Part shown: positions 47,754 through 60,300 of the stretch, piece by piece
How positions within the stretch are numbered: position 1 is the stretch's first letter
Layout of the letters: each line of letters opens with the position of its first letter
NCBI GenBank assembly: GCA_038503065.1
Contig: JBCAMK010000003.1
Coordinates: 1,860,001 to 1,924,000, forward strand
Direction: 5' to 3'
DNA: 64,000 nt
DNA from: Paragyromitra xinjiangensis
Taxonomy: Eukaryota > Ascomycota > Pezizomycetes > Pezizales > Discinaceae
The notes under the pieces: generated by a model
The model's database searches: none
The model's input: only the letters and a program-made list of their open reading frames with translations
What the model was told of the DNA's origin: nothing
Made by a program: the position numbers and the translations under genes

Positions 47754-49184
47754 ATGGAACGAATACACACCCAACCCACATCAATGTCAAGCCCCCAACC
47801 ATCCAGTCCTACAGTAATAGACTCGCCCTCCTTCGACGATCACATCACACAAATCCCCCCCAGAGCTCCAAACAGCTCACGTCCTGCTTCTATACCTATT
47901 TCAACGCCTGCTTCAACAACTGGCTTTTCTGCCCCCGGACTAAACGTACCACAACGGTACTTCCACTCTCGCCGTGTGAAAAAGGGTGATATTCCCCAAC
48001 CGTGGCTCGCAAAGAAAGATCCACGTGAGAAATGGGTTACTATCATCCCGTGTATTGGGTTAGCTGTAGGACTAGGTATTGCTGGGTTTTTGGTTTGGCA
48101 TGGCATATCCAGTGTTGTAAACCATAAGTACTGCCCTGTCTTTATGGAAGACTGGAGTAATGGGTTTAGAGAGGATATTTGGACTCGGGAAGTGGAGGTT
48201 GGAGGTTATGGGTTTGTTTTAATCATACCTTCTAATAGATTAGCTTTGCTAACACTCTCTAGAAATGGTCAATTCGAATACACAACCAACACCGAAGAAA
48301 ACACCTACGTCGGAACCGACGGCCGCCTCCATATCCGTCCCACGCTCCAAGACGAAAAACTCATGTCAACCGACGGAGTCCTCAACCTCACAGCACTAGG
48401 TATCTGCACCTCAACCATCCTCACCAACTGTGTCGCCTCAACAAACATAACTAACGGCACCATAATCAACCCGGTAAAATCCGGCCGCATCAACACCAAA
48501 AAGAGCGCCTCTATCAAATACGGCCGAGTCGAAGTCCGCGCTAAACTACCAGAAGGTAAATGGCTCTGGCCCGCAATCTGGATGATGCCCGTAGAAGACA
48601 CCTACGGCCCATGGCCTCGATCTGGCGAAATTGATATCGCCGAATCCCGCGGTAATAGTTGGCGGTATCCGCAGGGTGGGAATGATATCATGTCATCTAC
48701 TTTACATTGGGGTCCTGATCCCGCGAATGATGCGTGGTGGAGGACTAACGTTAAGCATAAAGCTTTGCATACAACTTACTCGTCTACGTACCACACCTTT
48801 GGGTTGGAGTGGAGCGAGAAGTATATTTTCACCTATGTCGACTCGCGGTTGCTGCAGGTGCTTTTTACGAACTTTGGGCAGAATTTATGGGAGCGGGGGA
48901 GTTTCCCACTTACAGATGTTAATAGTACTAAGTATGTCGATCCATGGTCACAGACGGGTCGGCCGAATACTCCGTTTGACCAGAGGTTTTATCTTATTCT
49001 AAACTTGGCGGTTGGGGGTACAAATGGGTGGTTTGAGAATGGGAAGGATAAGAAACCGTGGGTTGATGGGAGTGTGTGGGCGATGAAAGACTTTTGGGAT
49101 GGGAGGGCGGATTGGTATCCGACGTGGAAGAATGAGGGCGAGATGGTTGTGGAGAGTGTTAAGATGTGGCAGCAGTGTGATTAG
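47754..49184 (+). CDS. GH16 beta-glucanase, membrane-anchored
   Basis: A continuous frame of 476 codons that very probably contains one intron at 48212-48262 (51 nt); the spliced protein is 459 residues. Residues 1-90 are Ser/Pro/Thr-rich and cytosolic. Residues about 94-118 (VTIIPCIGLAVGLGIAGFLVW) form a signal anchor, making a type II membrane protein. The GH16 domain follows: FMEDWSNGFREDIWTREVEVGG, KSGRINTKKSASIKYGRVEVRAKLPEGKWLWPAIWMMP, and the catalytic EIDIAE (about residues 275-280 after splicing; nucleophile and acid/base Glu). WFENGKDKKPW and FWDGRADWYPTW end the domain. Fungal relatives hydrolyse beta-1,3- or mixed beta-1,3/1,4-glucans, or remodel the fungal wall. The anchor suggests action at the cell's own surface (inference). 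Catalytic residues are intact. Confidence 0.92.
   Translation: MERIHTQPTSMSSPQPSSPTVIDSPSFDDHITQIPPRAPNSSRPASIPISTPASTTGFSAPGLNVPQRYFHSRRVKKGDIPQPWLAKKDPREKWVTIIPCIGLAVGLGIAGFLVWHGISSVVNHKYCPVFMEDWSNGFREDIWTREVEVGGYGFVLIIPSNRLALLTLSRNGQFEYTTNTEENTYVGTDGRLHIRPTLQDEKLMSTDGVLNLTALGICTSTILTNCVASTNITNGTIINPVKSGRINTKKSASIKYGRVEVRAKLPEGKWLWPAIWMMPVEDTYGPWPRSGEIDIAESRGNSWRYPQGGNDIMSSTLHWGPDPANDAWWRTNVKHKALHTTYSSTYHTFGLEWSEKYIFTYVDSRLLQVLFTNFGQNLWERGSFPLTDVNSTKYVDPWSQTGRPNTPFDQRFYLILNLAVGGTNGWFENGKDKKPWVDGSVWAMKDFWDGRADWYPTWKNEGEMVVESVKMWQQCD
48212..48262 (+). other. Length-neutral intron in the GH16 gene
   Basis: Donor GG/GTTTGT, branch-like CTAAC and acceptor TCTAG. Removal joins EVEVGGYG to NGQFEYTTN, the expected GH16 order. 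The 51 nt are a multiple of three without a stop, so the frame reads through. Confidence 0.8.
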
Positions 49185-52100
49185 GGGGGATTGAGAGGTG
49201 GTCGGGTTTTTTATGATTTATGGGTGAGTTGGTATACATGATTTGGAACTTGTAATGTTTGGTTTTGTTCTTGTACCGTCAGACATCTTGGAGCTAGTGA
49301 TAGATTCTATTTACTATTTTCTTCCAGCATTTCAGAATGAGTAGGATTCCTTATTTGAGTCCGGATTGACATAATGCGTTTTCTCCCACACTCTACATGT
49401 GGACGATATACTAGTAAGCTGTACAAAGGTAAGGTTTACCGAATTCTTTGTAGCTTATCAGCGGGTACACGATACCACCTCAATCTTTTTTACCCCGACA
49501 GATCTAGCCCGAGATCTCTCCCGTACGCGCCCATTTATCCCCGCTTGTCGCGGGGTGAGAATTGCAACTCTGGTTACCGAATGCCGGCACATATAGCTTG
49601 GAAGTCCTATGGTTTACTGTGTCACCCGGCTCTATCTACTTTACGTGTAGTGCGACGCACCTTGTGTTACGCCGCGGGTTGTACGATGGGTGGACTCTAT
49701 GCATATGTGGATCGACTTTTGCTTATGTGTAGATGTGGAACTAGTACCCAACCTGATAGTGAGTTCACGTTAAAGTATAGGCTATAGTAATGATGGGAAT
49801 TGAGTAAAGGCTGAGATGGGGGGCTGGAAGTTCCTGCGTTGTGCTACGGTTGTGGTAGTTTTGGGTGGTGGGCTGGATGAGCGAGCCATAAACTTACTTC
49901 AAGATCCACAGCAGCGAGCACGCTGCGAGTGAAAAAAAAACGTTGGCAATCCAAGGACAAAATCCGGGATCGAAGGTCTAGGGAGAGGGCACATTTCGTG
50001 TCCTTCAGACACGGGAAGAGACTTTATCACGTCCATATGCATATTAATTAATACACTGGGAGTTAAATTTAGGATGTCAGTAAGGTTGGCGAAGATGCAT
50101 AATCTCTAAGGGATTATACTTGGTCGAATTTGTATCTGACAGTCGATGCCGCCGCCACGGATAGTTACATCCGTCACAATATTTAGGATTGCGAGAATAG
50201 GGTCTAATGGATCTGTAGATACAGCACCTCTGATAGACGGAGATTCCCGTGCAGGGTAACCTCCCCGCTTACGTACATAACTTTATTTTCTCTCGAGGAT
50301 TAGGAGGTGTTGTTTTTGGCTTAGCGGCACGGAAAGAGTGTATGGTTTATTATCACAGATACTTTGCCATTTGAATTCCGGATATCGGGCATAATTGATT
50401 GGCTGAGTCGCACTACATATGTGCCTCTTCATAAGAAGCAAAAGAAAATATGCATACGTAGGGCTCGATTAACGAAAGGGAACACAAGAGGTGTGGGTCA
50501 TTGTGGGACACAAGAAAGGCTAGACTATGCTTTATTTCTTTCTTGAACGAGCGAAACAGAGCCGCAACTTAAAAGGCTCGTTTGTCTTGAGAGTGAGAGT
50601 GGGGCTTTGTTCCTGGGGGGATGCATAATTGATTCATAATGACTAATTTGGTTTCTTTAAAGTGCTTTTTGAAGGGAGATATTCTGGAATGAATAACGGA
50701 TAAACTTTAGACCTATCGTATTTTTTCCCCACTACTCCACTTGAAACTAATTAGGTCTCTGACGTTCTCGATTCTAAGTCTTATCAGCGATAGAACAGTA
50801 TATCCTATCTGATTTTCCTGCCTGAAATTGCGCAAGCTGTTAGTGCTTCCTTCGTAACCATGGAAGATCTAATAAAGGTCCATGTCGAATCTGCCGTGGG
50901 TCTAAGAGTTGATACTGCTATTCAGGTTACTAAATAAAACTTTTGCTGTAGCTGGCTTGATTCAGGATGATTTTATAGTAGATAGATAAAACCGCGAAGT
51001 AGCCAATCACCTAAACCCCTCTGCGAATTATGCGGATAGAGATAACTGTTTCCCCACCTTTCATCGATACACTTACAACGCATCGATAAGTCCTTTTGTA
51101 TTCGATTCCTTTTTCAAGTGCCGCATTAGTCGCCGTTGGTTTATATAGCTGGCTAATGGGGGATTAGACGAAACACGGTTTGAACTGGGGATTTGAAGAG
51201 CCTGATTGTGTATCTGTCAGTGTGCCGTATCTAACGCTGGGAATAACTTATAGCATTTTTGACCGAGCTATAAGGATTTTTTGCGACATGGCTCGACTCT
51301 AATATGATGCTAAGATCTACGCACTACTAACGCTAGTGAAAATAACCGAACCTGTATCGTCTCGAAGGACTCCCTCGCTCACTACAACAATTAGTGAGGT
51401 ACTGTCTTACTTTGGATTTTCCCAGCGAAAGAGAGTCTTTCTTTTAAGCACATGTGAGAGCAAGCTTGAATCGATTGAGGAACACTAAGAACACTCGCGA
51501 GCCCACTTTGGCGAATTCGTGCGTTTCCCTCAGCCACAAGCGCGCAATCTCCCGCAGGGGGCGTTAGTTCTAACGAAGGAAGTGCAGTAAAGCTAAGGTG
51601 CCTCTTCAAGGTGGGAGGGGGTGCGATGTTGATTGTCCGGTATCTGCTCTTTCTGATTCGTGCAACAAAGGCTAGTATCAGGCTGTACGTACTTATACCT
51701 GACATAAGAACGTGTTGCGAAACTAGTTCAGCGACTTGGTAGTTACGCTAAAACAAATAGAGTAGCTCAGATCGAAGGTCGAGGATAAGGTTAATTTCGG
51801 AATAGGAATAGTCGGTTATGCTCATCTGGAAACTTTATCGGTATCCCTAGAGCCGAGTATAGCAGGGTATTATGTAAAATATTATAAATTTCGTGTGGGA
51901 TTAATTCCTTAAAGGGAAATGTCAGTGGGTTTCATTTCCCAAAGTGACAGAAGAATTGATGTCTATATCCTTCTTTCATGAGGACTTCTCCCTTACACTT
52001 CTCCACAGCTTTTCCATTCTTCGCGGCTGCACCGGCTTTGTTCGATGTCGTTTCTCCTGCTCCTTATGGATATCGTCACTTAATCTCGTGCAGGGACCAG

Positions 52101-53355
52101 GGGGAGGACTATGGGTAATATTGACGGAGGACCAGACGATCATTCAGGACACAGAGGTCCAAGACGCCGTGGAGTCACGTCGCGAGCGAGTCCAGCGCAA
52201 TCTGCGAATTTCTTTTTTTACACATACAGTAGATCGACCTGCATAGGTGCGTGCTGCTGCTGTCCGTCTGCCATGTACTGTTCACTCTCGTTCGGTTGTA
52301 CAAACAAGCTCGTTTGGCTCAACTTTTCCTGGCGTACTTGTCGGCTCATTGTTAACACCAATTAGCGCCCCGGTACCTGATCTATCTATCGGGAGTCGGG
52401 GAGACGGGGAAGCAAACATTGTATCTATTTCCTGTGCATGCCTATAGACAAGGCCTTAGAAGCTGGGGAGACAAAGGGCAAACGATTTCTTGGCATAGAA
52501 CGGCTGATTTTTGTCTTGGAGGTCGAGGTTTAGGTATTGACGGAGGGCGTTAATTTAATTCTGTGAGTGTTTGACCCAAACGCCGAACCTTTAGACCCAA
52601 CGGCGATTTCCACCCGGAAGCACCCACCACTAGTTACAGGGGAGAGCTCCAGACCTGCGATTTGTATGCTGTCTTGATGTCGAATTGCGCAAGTACAAGG
52701 GGTTCACTTTAGCTTTTCTTTCTGTATCACAAACTGAAGTAAAGTCAGCCCAAAAAAAGCCCGCCGCAAGCCAGCACAGTCCACACACACAAACGTTCAC
52801 ACAGACATCCGCCATTTTGTATTTCCCGAACCGAATAATCTAGATATGCAGTACCCCATGCCCCATGTAGAAAGAAGTAACTAAATCCCCCACCCGCCCT
52901 CATCTTCATGCTTCACTTCTTCTTCACCCCTCGACCGCCAACTTCGTTTCACGCTCTCGCAGAGTCGACAGGTCTAGCGAGACTATCTTACTATCGTTTA
53001 TTGGTTGTCCAGAGAGGTTATCCGGGTTTCCCCCTGCTTCCATAGTAAAAGATAGAGTTGCTCTATTTTCTTCCCGGAATTGTTCAACACTAGCTCAATT
53101 CTCCGTTTCAAAACATCCCAGAAACGCTTCCGACGAGAAAACCGGGATTATACTCCTTAATAACCGTTGTTATATAACACAATTCTGGTCCCTCGCCAAA
53201 TCCGTAGGCATCTAATAGCTACCGGAATTGCGCCCAACCCATCACTCGACGCTCTACCGATCAATTAAAGCATTCCCCCATTGTCCACCGATCGAAACCC
53301 AGAGCAGAACCCCGACTAAAAATTCGGTACAACTCAATCATCCCCATTCCCCACG
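49185..53355. other. Intergenic, gene-poor
   Basis: Over 4 kb without a recognised gene. Frames at 51391-51705 (minus) and 51944-52246 (plus) lack domains. From about 52880 the plus strand becomes C/T- then C/A-rich and is the leader and promoter of the GT2 gene. Confidence 0.4.
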
Positions 53356-56300
53356 ATGGGTATTAAAGACTACTTCCGGGCTAAACCACCCGTCGAAGCT
53401 CCTGCAGCAAATCCTGCCCCTTCTCACGAGGATGCTCTGGAGCTCCGACCACCATTTATGCCAGGATCTGGTACTGGGTCTACATCTGGCGTGGGGTCTT
53501 CTAGGTCCTCAGCTTTCATGATTGACGATATCAAGCACGAGGTTATGGTTAATTACCTATATCAGCAGCAGTCAAGTCATCTTTGGGTTAACCCTAACCC
53601 TGCTCCGGGTCAAAGTAATGGGGATGAAGGTGTGTTGTTGAGGAAGAGCAAGGGATACTATATGGCCTGTCCTCCGTCTTTGAGTAATAGTCTGTTTGCA
53701 GAGGCCTGCGCTGCGTTGAATGTCCACGTTTGTTTCCTGTTTTCTTCTCTTGGGCTTGAGTACAACCGTAGGATTCGACTAATAAACAGATGTGTTTCTT
53801 AGGTTGCTATGACTGTCAACTCTAGAGTTATCAAGACGTTCCTACAGTGGTCACCGGATGCCGTAGATGTCCCTCTGATGAATGGCCTGCGCATTCAAAT
53901 TTTACCCACAATAGCGGATCTCCCAAGGGCAAGAAAGTACCAATTCGCTGCATTTATCGCTAAAGACGCCATCCTCGTGGTATGGGACGACGACCCACTC
54001 AACATCGTCCTACGAGCTCAATTTATCGAAAATGAGTTGATGGCACTTGTATGGAAGACACCCGAAGCTGCGGAGGAAGAAGCCGCCAGAGAGGAGAAAC
54101 AGATGGGGATTCAGGTCGAGGAAATAATCGATGAAGAATCTGGACAGGTCTCGGGATATAGGGAGATGAGACCAACGAACCTGCTGAATACGATCTTAGT
54201 TGCTTTCACATTAGCACTTGTTATCACGACGTTGGGGGCGGGGTATAGACAGATTGGGATTGAGGTTACTACAGATGGGAATATGTTGAGGCTGGCGTTT
54301 GCCGCGTTGACACCTATACAAGTTTTCTTCACACTGGTGAATACTCCTTCTCGAGGTTTTTTTAGAACTGCGTTTGGGTGAGGTTTTGTGGGTGTTTTCC
54401 TGACTTGGGGAATTCAGTTTTTCGCGCAAGTCATCGTGGGTTGTCTCGCTCAGTGTTTTGGGCCAGTGTCCCAATTAACAGAGAACTCAAAATACTACTC
54501 AGCCAAACCTCCGCAACGCATTCGGACAGGTATACTTCCTCATATAACCATCCAATGCCCTGTGTACAAAGAAGGCCTTCAGGGTGTCATAGCTCCAACA
54601 ATCAAGTCTATCAAACAAGCAATAAGCACTTACGAGCTCCAGGGAGGTACTGCAAACATTTTCATAAATGATGACGGTCTTCAACTATTTAAAGATGAAG
54701 ACGAACACCTGCGAAAAGAACGGATTGATTTCTACGCTGATCACAATATCGGTTGGGTGGCAAGACCTGGACATGGTAAGGATGGGTTTATCAGGAAGGG
54801 GAAATTCAAGAAAGTAGGTTTGGGGATTTCGTTATTCCTGTTTAATTGCGACCTCTATTCCTAGTGTAGCTCTGCGACGCGACGTTGAATTAAGGTGGTT
54901 TCGACCAAATGCCCTAGCTTTGGTGTCCCTTGCGTCTGTGACCTGTCTTGCATGGCGGGTTGGCTCTATTCCCATTCCACGATTCTTATCCTATCAGATA
55001 TTATTGTCTTAGCTGGCAACCTTAATGTTCTGCTCTCGTTTTCTGAGTGGTTGGTTTTAGCGAGGCGGTACTAAAATCGGCGCTAGTGGGCATTGATGCT
55101 GACTAAAGTTCTTATAGGCTTCTAATATGAATTACGGCCTTATGATTTCTTGCAAAGTTGAAGAAAAGCTCGCCTTGATTGAGCGTGATGCAAATTGGAC
55201 TCAGACAAAGGAGGCGCATGCCTACGAAGAATCCCTGAAGGAGGTACTTACCGAGAATGGGCGTGCTTGGGCAGATGGAAACATTCGTGTTGGCGACTAC
55301 ATCTTGCTCGGTGAGTAGGCTATATCTAGCTATAGTATGGGATATCGCTAATTATGAGTTGATGAAGTTGATTCCGACACACGTATTCCCTCAGACTGTC
55401 TTCTTGATGCTGCCTCCGAAATGGAGCGCTCACCCGAAGTTGGTATCATGCAGTATTCATCCGGAGTTATGCAGGTCGTCCATAACTATTTCGAAAACGG
55501 GATCACATTCTTTACAAACCTTATTTATACTGCCATTCGATATACTGTTGCTAATGGCGATGTTGCACCCTTTGTCGGTCATAACGCAATCCTCAGATGG
55601 ACCGCTATCCAGCAGGTTTCGTACCAGGATGAAGACGGCTATGATAAATTCTGGTCCGAATCCCACGTTTCTGAAGACTTTGATATGTCTCTCCGCCTTC
55701 AATGCAATGGCTACACTATTCGTCTTGCAGCGTACACAGGTGAAGGGTTTAAGGAAGGTGTCTCCCTTACTGTCTACGATGAGCTAGCCCGTTGGGAAAA
55801 ATACGCCTATGGATGTAATGAACTTCTGTTTCACCCGCTACGGTTTTGGCTTATTCGTGGACCTTTCACGCCTTTATTCCGAAGATTTTTATTCTCGAAT
55901 ATTCGAATGACTTCTAAAATCACTATTATCTCGTATATTGGAACTTACTACGCTATTGGCGCTGCGTGGATCATGACGACAGCGAATTATCTTGCTATCG
56001 GATGGTTTAACGGTTATCTCGACAAATACTATATTGATTCGTGGAAAGTTTGGTTTTCTATTGTCATTGTATTCAACCTTCTTGGAAACGTCGCGTTGGC
56101 AATCATGAGATATCGCATTGGCGAAAGGACTTTTTTCTATGCCCGTAAGTATCCCTTCAATTAAAGTTTCCATGACCAATAGAACCAATGGTAACCCAAA
56201 AACCGTAGTTTTCGAGAACTTCAAGTGGGTCTTCCTACTCGGTATCTTCCTCGGCGGCCTCTCTCTCCACGTCTCCCAAGCGCTATTAGCACACATGTTC

Positions 56301-56573
56301 GAGATCAACATGACCTGGGGGGCAACAGCAAAAGAACTAGAGTTCTCTAATTTCTTCATCGAAGCCCCCAAGGTACTTCGACGTTTCAAATTCTCGTTCG
56401 CATTCTCAACATTAGCAATCGTGGCCATGATTGTACTTGCGACAGGTTCATTCATACCACACGACTGGAAGATCACAGACTTTGTAGCGATCTTACCAAT
56501 GGCTACAGTTGCGGGGAGCCATATGTTGTTGCCGATTGTGCTTAATCCGGCGTTGATGACCTTCCAGTGGTAG
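53356..56573 (+). CDS. GT2 family membrane glycosyltransferase (polysaccharide synthase-like)
   Basis: Six predicted exons (53356-53727, 53803-54336, 54418-54813, 55118-55310, 55368-56144, 56209-56573) encode 878 residues in phase. The first 270 residues are a soluble N-terminal region. Two membrane segments follow (NTILVAFTLALVITTLGAG and LAFAALTPIQVFFTLFFAQVIVGCL). The GT-A domain then carries NDDG (about 387), VDSDT (DxD, about 499-503), SEDFD (catalytic ED, about 602) and ARWEKY, a counterpart of the Q/RxxRW motif. At least four membrane helices close the protein. This is the layout of processive cellulose/chitin/hyaluronan synthase-like enzymes. It resembles the fungal GT2 class (ZtGT2/FgGT2) reported to be needed for hyphal growth on solid surfaces. 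The sugar donor and product are unknown. Intron 3 (304 nt) is unusually long for the window. Confidence 0.9.
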
Positions 56574-56957
56574 ATTATTGGTGTTTTTTTTCTTTTTTTG
56601 TCCAAAATGGAGTAGCTTTTTTATGAGGTGACGTGTAATGTGATGAAGTGGGTAGATATTATATAATCTAGATGTAGTAGTTTAGCTTTCTTACCTATGC
56701 ATGCATGAGTTCCACTGTCGATGTTACAGTGTTAATTCCCTATTCACTTTCAATTTCTTTTTGAATCTTTCTGTTTCTTAACTTATGGTTTAGTTTGGTA
56801 TGGATTTCTGGTCTGGTTGGGGGCGCAATCTGTAGACGAATTTAGGTCCACGTGAGAGTATTCCTTCATTGTTTTTCTGTCTAGCCTGGTCTAGAGACTT
56901 TATTTGTGGTGCAGCTATTTATATACAGTACATAAGGGTGAACTAGTGGTATCGAAT
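56574..56957. other. Intergenic, 3' flank of GT2 gene
   Basis: T-rich sequence with TATA/AT-rich stretches; likely the 3' untranslated region and terminator area. No gene. Confidence 0.5.
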
Positions 56958-57372
56958 CTCTACTAGCGCAGTAAATGCATCAGTAAATGCATCATTTACT
57001 CACCCATTATTTTCTGTGGGTAAGTTGGCGGTAAATGCGTCATTAGTGACATTATACACATTTCCCTACGACTTTCCAAACCTCAATTTAAAGGAGTAAA
57101 AAGCAAAAAGTAACCAGGTCCATGAGTTGAACCTGGTGCACCCAGCATACCTACTGGGTTCTTTACCACTTGCACTATCTGTCATATAGTTGAATCTCTC
57201 AAATAGCCTACTTATTCCGGAAAAGCGGGCAAATACACATTCACTGATGCCTTTTCTAGTAGCCTTTAAAGAGATACCAGTAAAGTTGTTTGTAAATGCA
57301 TCATTTCATCCCTTTTCCTCTCAGATTTGTATGGGCAATGTGTAAATTGATGCATTTACTGCCGTAGTAGAG
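56958..57372. mobile_element. 415-bp TIR element with internal tRNA-like region
   Basis: The ends pair as inverted repeats over 25 bp (CTCTACTA..GCAGTAAATGCATCA) with two adjacent mismatches. Flanks share GAAT on both sides (56954-56957 and 57373-57376), a possible short duplication. The unit GTAAATGCATCA recurs near both ends in both orientations. On the minus strand around 57112-57180 lies a tRNA-like sequence with an A-box match (TAGTGCAAGTGG) and a B-box match (GGTTCAACTC). No protein is encoded. Confidence 0.6.
57112..57184 (-). other. tRNA-like sequence with Pol III A and B boxes
   Basis: TAGTGCAAGTGG fits the A-box consensus TRGYNNARNNGG and GGTTCAACTC fits the B box GGTTCRANTC, about 40 nt apart as in a tRNA. 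A CCCAG/CTGGG stem stands where an anticodon arm would be and CCAGG/CATGG forms an imperfect T arm. The acceptor stem does not pair, so this is a tRNA-derived relic rather than a working tRNA gene. Confidence 0.45.
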
Positions 57373-60300
57373 GAATTCCTATGGATGCAAACTACATATA
57401 GTGTAACATTAGAAGGTCAAGAACAAAATGCTCTTGATTCAAAATCTATTAGTCGTACCTGAAATTGTTATCATGATATGCCTAACGAGAGGTGAACGAA
57501 ATCCAAAGAAATCGTCATTCTCTTAATCATATCGCAACCATTCTACTCTGTGACCTGATAACAGAGAGCAGACCAGCTCACGAGAAAATAACGCACTTCA
57601 TTCTGACTTCCTTGACACCGACGTAGGGAGCTCGATAACAGGTCCAAGGGCTAGGCACGAACGAAAAAGCACCGTGCTAGTAGCCGCCAACAGTGGAGAC
57701 CGACAGACAGCCAAGTAGGTGGCGATTTCTGTTTGTGTAGATACCCGATTGAAGCGCAGCTCAGCTGGTACAAACCAAAGCATGCGATTTACTTCAGCTT
57801 GACTGCCGGAACAATGGAAAGATATGGCACTGGCGTTTGCGGGCTTGTCAGTGATGGACGGAACTTGCCGATCGTGAAGTCTTTGTTCCTTGGTTCTCCT
57901 TTAGCCCACCGCGGGATATATTTCGCGCTGGTTTTTGTAAAGGTACCGCGATACACTCAAGGTCTGGAGGAACTCAGTACATTCCAACATGCTCTAAAGT
58001 ACCGAGATGCCATAAAGGCCTAAGCTTTCGGGTGGGGATTATACCTATTTGAACTGAGACATCGGCTGTGTGTGCCTTGAACTGTTCTAGATAAACACAG
58101 GTAAAGGTACGATCAATTTAAACTTCCTCAGGGCTAAAATCTACCGAATTTCGGAAAATTATACGGTAGGCCTGGCTAGTTGGGCGGGGTGAGCAAATAA
58201 CTTCCTCTAGATCTTCGGCCTCGATACTATAAAGCTAGGTAGGTATCACACTATTAAGATCTCCACAGAAGCGAGCCAAGAAGTGAAGCTTTTGGATCTC
58301 GCTTATTTAGATTAAAATTAACAACTCAAAGGTTACTACCGCACTGACTGGCGGTTAGTCGCATATATGAAGTCAATCCTAGCTCCTACTATGCCACGCA
58401 CGAGTTCGCGATCATCAAATACTAACTAGGCTCCATACTACCTTGTGCTCATCCATTCATTCCAGAAGATACTCTATATGCTTCACTGCGGCAAAGGCAG
58501 CTAAAGAGACCCAGTTATTAGATCGAGGTTACACCAGCTGTGTGACCACACACCACTTCGGTAGTTTGGGCAACGTCCTGAAGGCTCTCCGGGCACATGA
58601 TCTGGATGCTACTTCCTGGCCAAAATCCCTCCAACCTAAATAGGAGCAGTTCCTTAGTAAATACTTCTGTGGCATAAGATAAAGGTTATCAGCACTTTTG
58701 CCCTGGAAGTTCGGATGGAATCCCGGAACCGATATCAATCGTACACGGCTCTTGTGTTGTGAAGTCTTTCTAGCGTAAGCTTGTACTAGCCGCTAAAGCA
58801 GTCATACACATTCGATAGAGCGTTACATATACCGTTTTATTCTTCCAAAGAGAGTATTTCAGTAACTCATTGAATTTGGGTCCTGACCTAGTAAATTGGA
58901 GGTAAGGCTAGCAAAGGAAAGTGGTCGATATGCTCAATGATTATGGGTGCATGAGGTCCCAGATAGATTGCTTGGGGTCCGAAAATTAGGGAGCCTATCT
59001 ATGCCGTTTTAAAATTTTTATTCCGTGCATCATCTTGAGAAGGATCAGGACTTCTTCACGAGACTTCTAGCTTTTTGGTCATGCAAAATTTCATAGCATA
59101 GATAAGGGTTTCAATATTAGCTTGACCCGTCAATCGTAGTATAAAATGTGAGATACTAGAGTTTTCTGTTGCCTCTGCCTTTGGACGAATTCTACAGTGT
59201 TGTATTTCCAACTAACGCTGATGTCCGCCATGCAGTGGCAACCAGAACACAAGTATCATGGAGCCTTGCCAATTGAGAAACAAAAGTTCTCAGGCACCTG
59301 CCGTGATCTATGGGAAATTCCTGGGTTCCTACATGTGACTTAGGGATACGAACTTCACCAAGAGATGTTGGTTCTTTCGTGCACACATACTCTGCCGCAA
59401 CCGGCGTATCCGCGAGATCTGTGACGGTGGAAGTATATATGTGTGTGATAATTTATGTCTATTACCATTGCAGTAACTAGAATATCTCAAGAGGCCTTTG
59501 TGGCGCCCGGGCGTGACAGGCTAGCGACCCACATATGCACGGTGGATTTGAATGACTAAGAAAACCAGACAATCAAGAGGATTTAAGGACCCCTTCTGGC
59601 TCTGCCCAGAGTAACGATAATTCCCCACCACTAGAAAACAATTATCCAGCGGGTACCTTTTCTGAGTTGATACCCGTAAGTGAGATTACTGGATAAAGTG
59701 ATTGATTCCCGGGTCTTCATGCACTCTAACCCATCTACTCGAGCATTTGTAATTCCCGGAATAATTCAAGCATGTAATGCCTCCGATCTTATATCTTAGA
59801 CTACACGCGTTTTCTACCGATCGTGAGGAGCGGTTCGAACCGCACGTGAATTAGATCTCATACGTCGGAGGTTTTCCCTTTATAGTACACACATTCCTAT
59901 ATATTGAACCCAGAATAACGGTTGAGAAAGTCTCGGAGACACCGGCTAGTAGCATAGGTGTATAGGCTGTAGTCGGTTTTAAAAGGCAACAGTAGTTTTC
60001 TTGATAATACGATATTCGTCCTTATGTGTATTTGATATGCGGAATATACCGGTGGCTTGTTTCTTTTAGCCACGATGTAACCGTTCTTAACAGAGGTTTC
60101 ACAGCGGCTCCGACTGCCTGAGATGAGGCCTGACCTTGAGGTTACACACAATTCAATCACTCAATCCCTATGGAAATAGTAGGCGATAAACAATATTTCA
60201 TCGGAATCGCTATGTCAATATCTTATCTGATTGATGTTCTTAGATACAATCTCAGAAATATGAGCCTTCCATTCTTAGGTAGTTTTGGAAACCTCATATC

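Noticed and set aside
49374..49787. 137-codon plus-strand frame downstream of GH16
   Set aside because: Composition is not protein-like, no domain is seen, and it lies in the 3' flank of GH16.
54356..54382. A 27-nt intron or frameshift in the GT2 gene
   Set aside because: An 81-nt intron (54337-54417) joins FFTL to FFAQVIVG in phase, so neither a tiny intron nor a frameshift is needed.
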